From Welwitschia mirabilis (taxonomy: Eukaryota > Gnetophyta > Gnetopsida > Welwitschiales): a stretch of 39,108 bases of DNA. The stretch spans positions 268,104,978 to 268,144,085 of the forward strand of contig JBOZIK010000001.1 in assembly GCA_051453625.1 (NCBI GenBank), written 5' to 3'. Below are positions 23,105 to 33,260 of the stretch, piece after piece. The stretch's first letter is position 1. Each line of letters opens with the position of its first letter. Position numbers and translations under genes: made by a program. The notes below the pieces were generated by a model. It did not search any database, had not been told where the DNA came from, and was given only the letters and a program-made list of their open reading frames with translations.

Positions 23105-23730
23105 TTTGAAATTATACATGATATTTATAGTTTTATACATGAACTATAACCCTAGATGTTGGTGAGGAAATTCCTAGCTCACCACATGGGTCACTGGACC
23201 CCATTTACTATAATATTTATTTCAAATCATGAAAAAGTAAATGTCATTCAGCCTATCATCTAGACTTCATAGGGGATGATACCATATTAATCCCTTAAGT
23301 TGTGTCTCCACATGATGTCATTAGTCTTGTGGGCTTTCCCATGCATGTTACCAATGTTGTCATCCTGTAGGTCATCTAGACGATGTAAGGGATGATGCCC
23401 TGTCAGCATGTATTCCATGTGTTGCTGTTAGTATCTATCATAATGGGTAGTAGTGCTGTCGTCCTATCTATTGTGGGGAAAACAGTGGAAATGACACCTC
23501 TTTCAAGGTTCTCAAGTAGAGTAAATCTGTCCTCTTTACCTTTAGTCTTCCTTCAATGTGCTAAGTATTAGAACATCCCTGAAATGCCTTTAGTTATGCC
23601 AAATATTATGTGTTTCTGAGATCATCTTTCATCTCTTCATAATTAGCAGAATTACATCTAAACTTGCATAAATGTCCTGCAAAAGAACTCAAAATATACC
23701 ATTAAATTTCTTTAAATTAGAATCGTAACA
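23105..23730 (-). repeat. LTR B, U3-only fragment
   Basis: On the minus strand it starts TGTTACGATT at 23730 right after a PPT and parallels LTR C (26600-27320) through U3. It carries nested palindromes at 23242-23281 and 23358-23397 and a CTATAAATAT box at 23121-23130. Similarity ends some 20 bp past the TATA box, and integrase sequence follows. R and U5 are therefore missing. Confidence 0.75.
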
Positions 23731-23747
23731 TAGCCTTCTACTTAGCC
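23731..23747 (-). other. Polypurine tract before LTR B
   Basis: The minus strand reads GGCTAAGTAGAAGGCTA, abutting the LTR start at 23730. It is the same motif as at 2048 and 27321. Confidence 0.7.
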
Positions 23748-23899
23748 TTGTCAGTCCCTGACAAAGTAAGCAATCAACTAGATTACAAGCCAATTTAACT
23801 AAGATAATCATCAACTAAAGAAACGGAATTTGAGTTCTACTTATTATGCAGGAATAAATTGCAATAAGTTATTAATACAATTACTGCTGCAGTTATAAG

Positions 23900-23914
23900 C
23901 CCCCTACTTAAACT
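23900..23914 (-). other. Upstream polypurine tract of the B element
   Basis: The minus strand reads TTTAAGTAGGGGGC. It lies about 170 bp before LTR B, at the same distance as in the C copy. An N gap follows at 23919. Confidence 0.5.
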
Positions 23915-24063
23915 CATNNNNNNNNNNNNNNNNNNNNNNNNNNNNNNNNNNNNNNNNNNNNNNNNNNNNNNNNNNNNNNNNNNNNNNNNNNNNNNNNNNN
24001 NNNNNNNNNNNNNNNNNAATCCTATTTATAATTAAGGTTTGGTGAAATATGAAGAGTCATAAG

Positions 24064-24190
24064 CATATGAGGACAAATAAAAGTTGGTAAAGATTCCTTG
24101 CATATGAAGACAAACGAAAGTTGGCAGAGATTTCTTACATATAAAAACAAATGAAAGTTGGAAGAGATTCCTTGCATATGAAGACAAAAT
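24064..24190. repeat. 37-bp tandem repeat
   Basis: Units start at 24064, 24101, 24138 and 24175, an exact 37-bp period, with consensus near CATATGAAGACAAATGAAAG then TTGGNAGAGATTCCTTG; the last unit is partial. It lies between the gag remnant and the PPTs of the B-C element. Confidence 0.8.
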
Positions 24191-24544
24191 ATTGTAAATG
24201 AGGGTGGTTATATGGTGGGGATTTTCATTACCTTGCCAGGCCGCCAGGAAAATATTAACAATAATGAGACATTAATAATAATTAAAACATTCCATAACAT
24301 GATAGTAGTTTTGATAAAAATAATAACTCTATACATTAAGCATATTTATTCAAAATAATTTCATATTCATATCCATAAATCATTAACATTTTCCAAGATG
24401 AGCAATGCATAAGCTAAAGCACAAAATAATATTCATGAAACTATTTAGAAATAAAAGGAAACATTCAAAATTTAGAATGAATTATTAGCCTTAAAATATT
24501 TAATCTTAAGTCTTAAAATTTGGGACATGACAAATCTACTATCT
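24191..24544. other. Internal region of the B-C element, no gene seen
   Basis: AT-rich apart from a short GC-richer patch at about 24228-24255 (TTGCCAGGCCGCCAGG). A comparable patch at 27949-27975 sits at a similar distance from LTR C. Confidence 0.4.
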
Positions 24545-24985
24545 CTTCTTTACGAAATTCATTAATAGGGTTCGAATGGCTAGAAATTATAAAACATTCA
24601 TAAGTTGTTGCATAATCCTCATGAGTTTTTTGTTAAAAGTTGATTACTTCTTTTCTTCTCTTCCTCATATAACTCTCATTCAAAAATCTTTTAATGAATA
24701 CTTCTTGCACTTAACTCCAAGATTTAAGGCTTTTATATGGGATGGTTTTAAGTCAAAGTTTTTCTCTTCCTCTCAGGGTGACTAGAAAAATAATCATGTA
24801 AGTTTAGTTACTAATATATTTTTTTCCATTTTCTGAGATAAGCACAAGTTGTTCAATGTCAGCTAAATGTTGAAAAGGATCTTCCTCTGGTTCCCCTGAA
24901 AAAGTTCAATAAGCACTTAAATTTCTTAATTCTACATCGTCTCTAAGAAGTAAATCAAAAGGATTTTAAATTTTACAGTTTAAAT
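24545..24985 (-). pseudogene. Gag (retrotrans_gag) remnant of the B-C element
   Basis: The minus strand reads a degraded capsid region. It starts with VELRNLSAY near 24950, then TFSGEPEEDPFQHLADIEQL (about 24850-24910), VTLRGREKL, SLKSWS-VQEVFIKRFLNES near 24690 and HEDYATTYECF near 24610. The family pattern is ...F.L.G.AK.WL.SLP..SITTW.E....FL.KFFP. Gag forms the particle that packages element RNA. It lies downstream of the PBS at 25870 and leader at 25190-25375, the normal order for an element with LTR C as its 5' LTR. Stops and frameshifts abolish it. The short plus-strand open stretch at 24576-24785 is its antisense. Confidence 0.7.
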
Positions 24986-25189
24986 TAGCAATTAAATCTC
25001 TAAGAGTAACATATGCATTTGAGAAAGAAGTTCCTATTATGATTGAGACATTAGATGAGCAACTTGCTTTTGTTTTTATGATGCTTTCAATATGTTCAAC
25101 ATATTTGGAGAAATAATACAATTGATTTCTACACTATAATTTTCTTTTACAAAATATGATTCTAAAATAATAAAAGTAGAAAAATATTC

Positions 25190-25375
25190 TTCTTCAATTC
25201 TAGGAATTTACATACATGGGGTATGCATACCTAGATTTAGCTCAAAGTTAAAAAATTATTCTTTGATATTTCCTTCAATCAGGTTCTATTCTCTCCGATA
25301 TTTTATCTTCTTACTAAAATTCACCATATCCCTACATGCTCAAATAACTAACAAGAAACTAAAATAAAAAATAGT
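25190..25375 (-). repeat. Leader segment homologous to 36262-36493 and 37300-37531
   Basis: The reverse complement shares AATCTAGGTATGCATA (compare AATCCAGGTGCACACA), GTAAATTCCTAGAATT (compare GCAAATTCTAGAATT) and the GAGCATGTAGGGATA block. It lies about 500 bp downstream of the PBS, matching the plus-strand copy after the PBS at 37069. This is the 5' leader of the family. Confidence 0.6.
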
Positions 25376-25473
25376 AGATCATCATCTGCCTTGTCATGTA
25401 GACAACAAGAAGAATGATGATCACAATAGCAAAAAAATCCAAAACTATAGAAATTCTCATAAAAAGAATATAA

Positions 25474-25502
25474 CTATCATCCAGACTATCGTGGGGATGA
25501 TA
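25474..25502. repeat. Nested palindrome module in the leader
   Basis: CTATCATCC and GGGGATGATAG pair across a short inner ACTATCGT. A diverged second copy follows at about 25594-25620 and a third at about 25672-25710, so three modules lie in 240 bp of leader. Confidence 0.55.
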
Positions 25503-25869
25503 GAAAGCATGATAGTTTATTTAATTTATGAAGAATAAAATAATGAAAATGCAAAAAATTTCAGAACTATTAACCTTTTGGTCATGGAGATGATAGAAAA
25601 AATGATAGTTCATTATGAAGAAAAATAGAGAAAATTTGTGAAAAATATAAATTAATTTTAAAATGTTTAACTATCATATCCTCTGTCATTAGGATGATAA
25701 AGAAAATAATAGGATCCCTAAGAGAAATTGCAGAAAATAAAGTTTACTAAAATAAACCTACTTCAACCTAAGCTAAAAAAATACAGCACTAATTCAAAGA
25801 AATAACCTGAACAGAGGATTCAAGGTACTTATTGGGTTAGTGACAATCCTCTTAGCTCCTTGTAGCCTT

Positions 25870-25887
25870 TCCTGGCAATGGTGCTGA
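25870..25887 (-). other. tRNA-Asp primer-binding site next to LTR C
   Basis: The minus strand reads TCAGCACCATTGCCAGGA, a good match to TGGCGCCGTTGCCGGGGA, the complement of the plant tRNA-Asp 3' end. It lies 2 bp from the end of LTR C, exactly where a 5' LTR would have it. Confidence 0.75.
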
Positions 25888-25889
25888 AA

Positions 25890-27320
25890 TGTTGCAGTGT
25901 GAACTTATGTAATCCTGAAGCTCTTTAAGTAAAGCTATGAATTAAATAACTTGTAGAAAAACACACACTAGTATAGATGAGAGTTCATCCGAATGTTGTA
26001 ATCCAACGAAGGCACTAGGCTTAGAGAATTGATTTCCTAAAGTATTTTTAGTTTTTTGTCTTATAAAAATTGGAAGAAAATAAAAAGTAAATGCAATGAA
26101 AGATGAATGAATATGAAATGTAATAAAAGGAAATGGAAATGAATTCTACTTAGATCCTAGTCCTTCTATTATAAGTACTACTTTCTCTATAGTTATATCA
26201 ATTACGAAGAGTATTCGCTAGTTCTTAACCAACATAAACTATGATATCTATCCAAGTAAGATAAGAATGCAATATGGAATGAAATGAAAATGCAATGAAA
26301 ATCTACTACTAACCAAGGTCAACCTTAAGAAAGATTTCTCTTATGATATAAATAAATCATAGAACTATCACTTAACTATGATCAACTTAAATCATAAGGG
26401 ACATTCACAAAATTGAAATGAAAAGAGTACTTTTATTAATGAAAAAAACTTTACATCTACTTACAATAGAATAATAGCACCTCAATGGAAAAGACATAGC
26501 CTAATACCAAGAAAAACCCCTTTTTGCAGCCACTAGATGGACCTCTTGCCTTTAAGCTTCCCTCACAATCATATTAAGTATAAAATATGGTTTGGAAGTG
26601 AAGGAGAAAAGGGTATTCATAGTTTTAAAATGAACCATAATCCTAGACATTGGTGAAGAAAACCCTAGCAGCCCACATGAGTCGCATGACCTCATTTACA
26701 TCAATAGTTATTGTGAATATATAAAAAATAGTTGTCGTCCCTTCTATTGTGGGGACGACAGATGGGACGATGTTTTCATGCCCCATTGGGTTGTGTGCAA
26801 ATGTGATACCGTCAGCATGGGTTGTGCCATATGTTACCGATGCTATTGTCCTGCATGTCATTCGAATGACTAAGGGAACAATGTCCTACCACCATCTACT
26901 CCATGTGCTGTTGTCGACCTTACAGCCTTTGTCCATGTGATTAAGATTATCATCTTGCATGTTGTGGACATGACAGTGGGGATGAGACCACCAACACTCC
27001 ATGTGCGTGTGCTGCCCATGTGTTCCCCATGTTGGATAGTGGTTCTATTGTCCCTTATGTTATGGGGATGACAACAGGGATGACACTTATCCTAAGCTTT
27101 TCAAGTGGAGTAAATCATCCTTTTTCATCCTTAGTCCTCCTTCAATATGCTAAGTATTAGAACATGCCTGAAATACTTCCAATTATATCAAGAATTATAT
27201 GTTTTCATGATTATTTTATCGTCTCTCCATAATCAGCAGAATTGTATCTAAACCTATATAAATGTCCTACAAAAGTGCTCCAAATACACCATCAAATTCC
27301 TATAAATTAGTATCGTAACA
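25890..27320 (-). repeat. LTR C, complete 1.43 kb LTR
   Basis: The minus strand runs TGTTACGATA ... CACTGCAACA. It is flanked by a PPT at 27321-27337 on its 5' side and by a PBS at 25870-25887 on its 3' side. It matches LTR E along the visible length (AATAGCACCTCAATG, TGGACCTCT, CTAGTGCCTTCNTTGG-type strings) and LTRs A, B and G in part. U3 contains nested palindromes at 26733-26772, about 26845-26882, about 26946-26990 and about 27047-27090. The TATA position is CTATGAATAC at 26613-26622. A short open minus-strand stretch at 26643-26861 is in U3 and is not a gene. Confidence 0.85.
26733..26772. repeat. Nested palindrome module with CpGs retained, U3 of LTR C
   Basis: TGTCGTCCC ... GGGGACGACA ... 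GGGACGA: two CG-containing arms pair, with a further half-site following. It suggests that the ancestral arms were GTCGTCC/GGACGAC and that GTCATCC copies arose by C-to-T change at CpG. Confidence 0.6.
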
Positions 27321-27337
27321 TAGCCCTCTACTTAGCC
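27321..27337 (-). other. Polypurine tract before LTR C
   Basis: The minus strand reads GGCTAAGTAGAGGGCTA, abutting the LTR start at 27320. Confidence 0.75.
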
Positions 27338-27488
27338 TTATCAGTCCCTTACAAAGTAGGCAATCAACTAGTTTACAAGCTAATTTAACTAAGATAATCA
27401 TCAACTAAAGAAATGGAATTTGAGTTCTATTTATCATGCAAGAATAAATGATAATAATTCATTGACATAATTACTACTATAGGTATAA

Positions 27489-27503
27489 GCCCCCTACTTA
27501 AAC
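27489..27503 (-). other. Upstream polypurine tract of the C element
   Basis: The minus strand reads GTTTAAGTAGGGGGC, parallel to 23900-23914. The 170 bp between the two tracts are also similar in the B and C copies. Confidence 0.5.
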
Positions 27504-28918
27504 TTATCACTATAGTCCAAATAAATGTTATACACATAAAGAAGTCATAGAATGTAATAGTTATAGTTTAGAAAAATGATAATATGTATGTATAAATTGA
27601 GAAGGTAATGCTGAAACTAATGTGTAAACTTAAGTAGTAATAATCTTAAATAATAATGCATGAAAATCTCATTAATGTTTTCTACAAGGGTAAAGTACAG
27701 TAGTAATCATGGCATTCTTTTTCCCTTTAAATGATCTAAAACATAGCTTTGCTGGAAAATTAGTGAGTGTGCTACCTGCTCCTGCTAAATAAATTCCATG
27801 AAATGTATTCAAGTAACATGAAATCATGTCCAAATAACTCATCATAAATATGTATAATAAAATCTCAAAATGATCCTTTAAAATTGAAAAATGATAGATG
27901 TTTGTTTTAATATTTCAAAAGAAAGCTCGGAGAGCTATCCTGCCGTCCACCACCACAGGAAAAGCAAGATGTTTTAGAGTGCATAAAAGAAAAAATTATG
28001 ATTGTCATCCCATCTATCATGGAGACAATAGACTAAGATGACATTATTAAAAATAATTTGTTTAGATAGATTCGAAAATTTTTACAAAGATATGATAGCA
28101 AGCAATCAATGGAACAATAGCAGAAAAAATAGAAAGATGGAAAAAAGTAAAGGAATGTCCAAAAAACCATGACCATGGGGAAAGATGCTCATGAAACATA
28201 AGAATGCATGTAATAGAAGAAAGTAATGTTTCAAAAGTATTCCTCCAAGGTGTCCAAGAATCCATGAGTGTTCAAAATCTATAAGTGTGTAAATGAAAAA
28301 CCACGTAATAAAAACATTAGCATAAAACAAAAAGATCACATTAATCAAGATGAAATAAATGCATCAATTGATAGTGTAAAAAAAGAAAAAACAGCCCTTA
28401 GAAAGAAAACCTATAAGTAAAAATAAAAAGACAACTAGAGAATTACCAAATAATCATGTCCTAATTATAATGTAAAAAAGGATACTATAGTGACTTTGAA
28501 AATCCCAAACAAAATAACTAAGGAAAAACATAATGAAAATGGACAACTAGTAACATGAATAAGATTTTCTTACCTACCCAAAATTAATTATTAACAAAGT
28601 CCCTTGGAAGAAAATCATACAATCACCTAATAAGGATGTATGACATAATGTAAAAACTTATAACGTTCCACTCAGATGGGCAATGATTATAACAATATCA
28701 AGTATGTCTAATGTTATCAAATAATGAATGATAAGATAAAAATATATTAAAACAAGAACTTACAAGATATCTTCTCAAAATAACACTAAAATTTAGAAAA
28801 GTAAAGTGATCATGTGGAAGTACTACAAATAAATAAAAATGAGTCTAGAAAACAAGCAATGCTTCTAATAATACCAGGGACACTACTAATCTCGTCGCCT
28901 CTAACTGCAATTCTATTC
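27504..28918 (-). other. 3' internal region of the C element, no gene seen
   Basis: AT-rich, with a GC-richer patch near 27949-27975 and a nested palindrome at 28003-28044 (ATTGTCATCCC ... AAGATGACA). Two overlapping short minus-strand frames at 28062-28348 lack any family motif and are taken as chance. Confidence 0.5.
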
Positions 28919-29073
28919 TTACCATAATGAGGGAAGTAAAACCACCATCAGAGGAGTAAGGACATACATATATGACCAACTAACCCCATAGTGGAGTTCT
29001 CATAGCTATCATATTACACTACTAAAGGCCCTTCTCAGAAATATTTGCCCTAATGCACTTGCGGTAGGACATC
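28919..29073 (-). other. Conserved non-coding block, second copy
   Basis: This is the reverse complement of the block at 997-1152, aligned nearly without gaps over about 155 bp. It is better conserved than the sequence either side and places 27321-29100 in the same family as element A. In this copy it is about 1.6 kb from the LTR, against 0.9 kb in A. Confidence 0.7.
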
Positions 29074-30399
29074 AGAAGGGTCATGTTTTGAGATATAACA
29101 TGAAAGAGCATGGCCTGAATTAATTCTTTCTTTCTTTTTATTTTCTTTATTTTCTTTTTTTTGATACATAAATTCCACATGACTAAATACTTATAAGGAT
29201 AAAATTAAAGTAAGGAGATAAATAACAAGGAAAAACATGCTAAAACAACTGATTACTCACACTGTTGAAAGAAAATAAAAGAATCAAGACATTTTCCTTC
29301 AAAACGAAGTTCATAGACATATGAATGTATGAAGACCGGGTGAAGCTAATCTTATCATTGAAAATGCTTAAGTAAAATATTTACTAGTTATGGTAANNNN
29401 NNNNNNAAGTAAAACATTAGTCAAGTTGAAGATGTTCAAGTGATAACATAACCTTTACCGAAAGAATCGGCTAAAGAGAAATTGAGATAATGGTAGGGAA
29501 AAATTTCCAACACAAGTGCTTTTATCATGTTCAAGGTTAATCAATAGATATTTTAATGATTATTTAACCTTTTATTTATTAACTTTTAAATCCCCTAAGT
29601 GTTTAGATTAGAAGTTTCAACATAGCCATTTAAAATGTACTTTTCCTAAAAGATAAGAATCTAATCATTAAGCAGTTCAACTAATTGTGTAAAAAGTTCA
29701 CTTAGGTACTATGATTTTTGAAAAAATAAAGGTCAAACCAAACAAAAACCAATTGATAAAACATAAAGGGTATGTAATCATTTCAGAGTAAAATCAATTA
29801 TAGATAAAAAATAAAATGATAAAACTTTAATAGCACAATTTTTAAAATTAAATAAGAGATAAAGAAGTGATAAATTTCATTGTCAAATAATATCGTATGC
29901 AACAGTGTAAAGGATAAGTATTATTATATAATTCATTCAAGGTACTACTAATAAAATGGATCCAAAAAATCTTTAAGTGCTTTTGAGAATATTTCATAAG
30001 ATGAAGAAGCTCCTTACAATTTAACTGAAAGCATAGATTATCATCAAGTAGATAAGGCTTTTCCCAATGTAAAACTTCAAGATATTCCAAGTCAAACTTT
30101 TTAAAAGTATAACCATTAAAATCACAAGATATAGTAAACTTTGTAGAAAAGGAATGAATGTTAATTTAAGTATTGCATGAATGTTTAAAAAAAAAATATT
30201 GAGAGATAAGAGAAATAGGATCTTTGAAGTGATGAGTGTTATGAGAGTCAAGGAAAGAAACATGGCCTTGAGAATTATATGGAGGTGTAATAGGAAGGAA
30301 TGGAGAAACCTCATCTAGATAAAGGAACATGGCCTTAAGAATTATATGGCATTGAAGGTTCTAAAGCTTTCTCCCAAATTTTCATTTTTTTAACTACAT
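29074..30399 (-). other. Unassigned sequence between insert and Athila gag
   Basis: This includes the boundary between the nested C element and the host Athila element, which I cannot place exactly, and a 10-base N gap at 29397. Open minus-strand stretches at 29848-30090 and 30021-30314 may be a decayed gag-protease linker, but I recognise no motif. A 24-bp direct repeat (AACATGGCCTTGAGAATTAT-type) occurs at 30258 and 30326. Confidence 0.35.
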
Positions 30400-31030
30400 T
30401 TTTTAGATACTTTCAAACCTCATCTATGGACATTCTAAGGAAATTATCATGGCTTATCATTTTCACTAGTTGGTGGTTATTTATTGATAAACCATCATAA
30501 AATAAAATTATCTTCCTATTTAGTTCAAAAACATGTTAGAAAATTTTAATAGTAAATCTTTATATCTCTTTGAAGTTTGAAAGAATGGTTCATGATCCTT
30601 CTATTAAAATTTCATAATTTCTTCCCTAATGGTGTTTGTCTTATAACTAGGAAAGAAATTATAGATAAAGTATTTACTCAAGTCCACCCAATTTATAATG
30701 GAGAAGGGTTTTAAAGTGTAAAACCAAGATTTTACCTTTTCTTTTAAGAATAAAGGAAATAAAATATGTCTAAGTGCATCATGAGTGGTAAGGTATTAAG
30801 GGACACTTAAAAGACATACTCAAATTCCTTAATATGTAAGTAAGAATCTTTAGATTTAAGGCCATGAAAGTGAGGCAAGAGTTAGATAGTGAAAGGTTTA
30901 TATTCTAGCCTTTAGCTAATAGGTAATGATACTATACAAGAGGGTGTCCCTAAGATTTACAATTGAAGGTAATCATGAAGGGTTTACCTACATTAATTAG
31001 TGGTAGCTACAAGGATAACTTGTTATTTAA
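30400..31030 (-). pseudogene. Gag of the Athila-lineage element
   Basis: Minus strand, right to left: RTLHDYLQL (about 31000), TPSCIVSLP, LLPHFHGLKSKDSYLHIKEF at about 30840-30900, then FP-SLK-like KEKVKSWFYTLKPFSI near 30730, NWVDLSKYFIYNFFPSYKTN near 30680, REEIMKF, RYKDLLLKF near 30550 and FYDGLSINNHQLV near 30490. This follows the Athila capsid pattern (FHGLESENPYLHI.EFEEV ... FYEGL) almost motif for motif. Several stops and small indels break it. It is about 0.9 kb downstream of the PBS at 31953, as expected. Confidence 0.8.
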
Positions 31031-31952
31031 CTACTTCTTGGGTGAAATAATAAGCTTTTACCTATTGAGCATTTCTTAATTTGATAAGGTACAATTAAAG
31101 AAATTAAGTGGGTTATTTGGATTATTTTATGATAAGGCAACTTAATTGTTTTGGTTATTTTACAAAATTGAGTTTCCTTTTTAAGAGTTCTCATGAGCTC
31201 ATTTTTGGATGTAAGTTCTTTCATTCTTTAAAAATTATTAAAGCAGTCCATATTATCTTAGATTAATCTTCTTATTCTGTCATGAGCCCAGGTCATGCAA
31301 GAGAGAGGTTTAGATTGTTATAAGAGATTCAATAAAAATGGAAGATTTTTAGGGATTACAAGTCATATAGAAATTTGATGTTTTATAAAAAGATTTGTGA
31401 AGCACAGAGAGAATGTTTATAGTGTTAAGGTTGCAATAAAAATAAAATACAAACATAAATGAAATTATGTAAAAGCATGAATGAAAATTTTAAAGGTTTT
31501 AATTATTTAAAAATGTAGCGAATGTGAGTAAAACATTACGAAAGCATAAAATATCTTTAAAAAAATTTAATATTTATATGCACATAGAAATGCAAAAAAC
31601 ATAATAGAAAAGAAAAGAACACAAACCAATCATAAAGTTTTATTAGTTTTTTTGGTAAAAGTTTTAAATTTTTCTTTCTCTCTAAAGAAACCTACAACAA
31701 ATGTTAGACCTATAACAAATAAGTTAAAAAATTAAAAACAACTTTAAAAATCTATACCAATTTTGAATAACAGTGGAAAGAACTAGTACCAACCACTAGA
31801 GAGAAAAAGAAAATAAACACAAAGCAAAAAAAAAAAAGGAAAAGAAAATATATTTGGGTATCACTATAAGAAGGATCAATACCCATTACTAGAAAAATAA
31901 ATAATTTCAAAAAGGAAAAACTAGTACTCCTTTGAGCTACTTTCATGCAATT
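31031..31952 (-). other. 5' leader of the Athila-lineage element
   Basis: Lies between PBS and gag. It is AT-rich, with a purine-rich low-complexity run near 31795-31850. No gene is seen; short minus-strand frames here carry no motif. Confidence 0.6.
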
Positions 31953-31970
31953 ACACTAGCAATAACACCA
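31953..31970 (-). other. tRNA-Asp primer-binding site of the Athila-lineage element
   Basis: The minus strand reads TGGTGTTATTGCTAGTGT, matching TGGCGCCGTTGCCGGGGA with mostly C-to-T and G-to-A changes. It lies about 15 bp from the LTR end, a little further than usual. Confidence 0.65.
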
Positions 31971-31985
31971 AAATCTAATTAACTT

Positions 31986-33187
31986 TGTAGCACAATGTCT
32001 TAGATTTAAATTAACTACAACACCTAGTATCATTCTTCCTTAGGGATAACATTGGGTATTGGTTATAATTGCATGAACTTTAGTCCTAATGTAAGTTGCA
32101 AAAAAGAAATAAAAGAGAAGAAGAGATCAAATTTAGAATTAAGTTTAAAATTTTTTTGAGAGAGTAAGAAAGAAAATTATCTCCAAGGTATCACTAATTT
32201 GTCCTTTACAATTGTTTACTATAAATTTATCCAATTACCTTTTAGCAAAATGATAAAAATCATCAACTATTTTTTGTCCAATTCATAGGATATAATCTCA
32301 TCCATCATATGATAAATAATGAATTCAACTAATACTATAATCTTAAATAATAATAGAAATTAAGGGATCACTCAAGATCTATGAAATTAAAAGGCTAAGT
32401 AATAAGGAGGAATTTACTCAACTAAATTAAACTTAAAAATTAGAGAAGTTATCTAATCATCCTAATTATAATATTACTTATGAAAAAAGGTTAAAGAAAA
32501 ATAACTTTTATATTACAGTAAGAACAGCTTTAAAAAAAAGAAAGAAGAAAGTAGGAAAAATGCCCCAGCAATCTTCAAAGACTAGCTCACTTTTCCAAAG
32601 AGTCATTTAAAAAGCCATCATAATTTGATGCTCTAAAGTCTTCAATTTCTCCAAGGAAAAGATGAATACAATGAAGATCTAAGGACCTTTTATATGAAGA
32701 TATGGGGTGAGGAATGGTTAAAACTTTTGGCTTGTAATGTTAGGTGGAATCTCTATCATTTAGAATTAGATATATAAGATTTTGTCTTGTAGCATTTGAT
32801 GGAGGCTATTAGGTAGTGTTTGATGGACTCTTTGTCGTGTAGCATTTAGTGAGTACTTCATTATAATGAGTCCAACATGTGGCCTTTGGAGCCAAATTCC
32901 TCTACCAACTAGTGCTATTACCACATGTCTCCAATGCTACCTTTACATGCCTTTATCATGTGTCTTTAATTGCTTCTGCTATGTGTCACCCCCAGGATTG
33001 AGTCCTTTTTCCATCATGTGTTCCAAAACATGGCTAAGAATCTATAGTTATGTTGAAAAAACATAATATTACATTTTATTTTAAAATTAATAGAATACAT
33101 ATTTAATGATTTAAAATAATTAAATTAATGTCTTCATTTATAACAAATTGGCCTAAAACACTTGATATACATGTCAATTTTTACATG
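31986..33187 (-). repeat. Right (5') LTR of the Athila-lineage element
   Basis: Direct repeat of 19199-20440, truncated at 33187 by an N gap just where the last 9 or so bases (TTAACACA side) should be. A minus-strand ATATAAAA box is at 32688-32695, matching 19907-19914. The two LTRs differ at many positions and by small indels, indicating an old insertion. Confidence 0.85.
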
Positions 33188-33260
33188 NNNNNNNNNNNNN
33201 NNNNNNNNNNNNNNNNNNNNNNNNNNNNNNNNNNNNNNNNNNNNNNNNNNNNNNNNNNNN

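Noticed and set aside
24576-24785. Plus-strand 69-residue frame
   Set aside because: Antisense to the gag remnant, which has a recognisable motif order.
26643-26940. Overlapping plus- and minus-strand small frames
   Set aside because: Both lie in U3 of LTR C and owe their openness to the GC-richer palindromic modules.
28062-28348. Hydrophobic minus-strand frames
   Set aside because: Two overlapping frames with no motif, in the non-coding 3' region of the C element.
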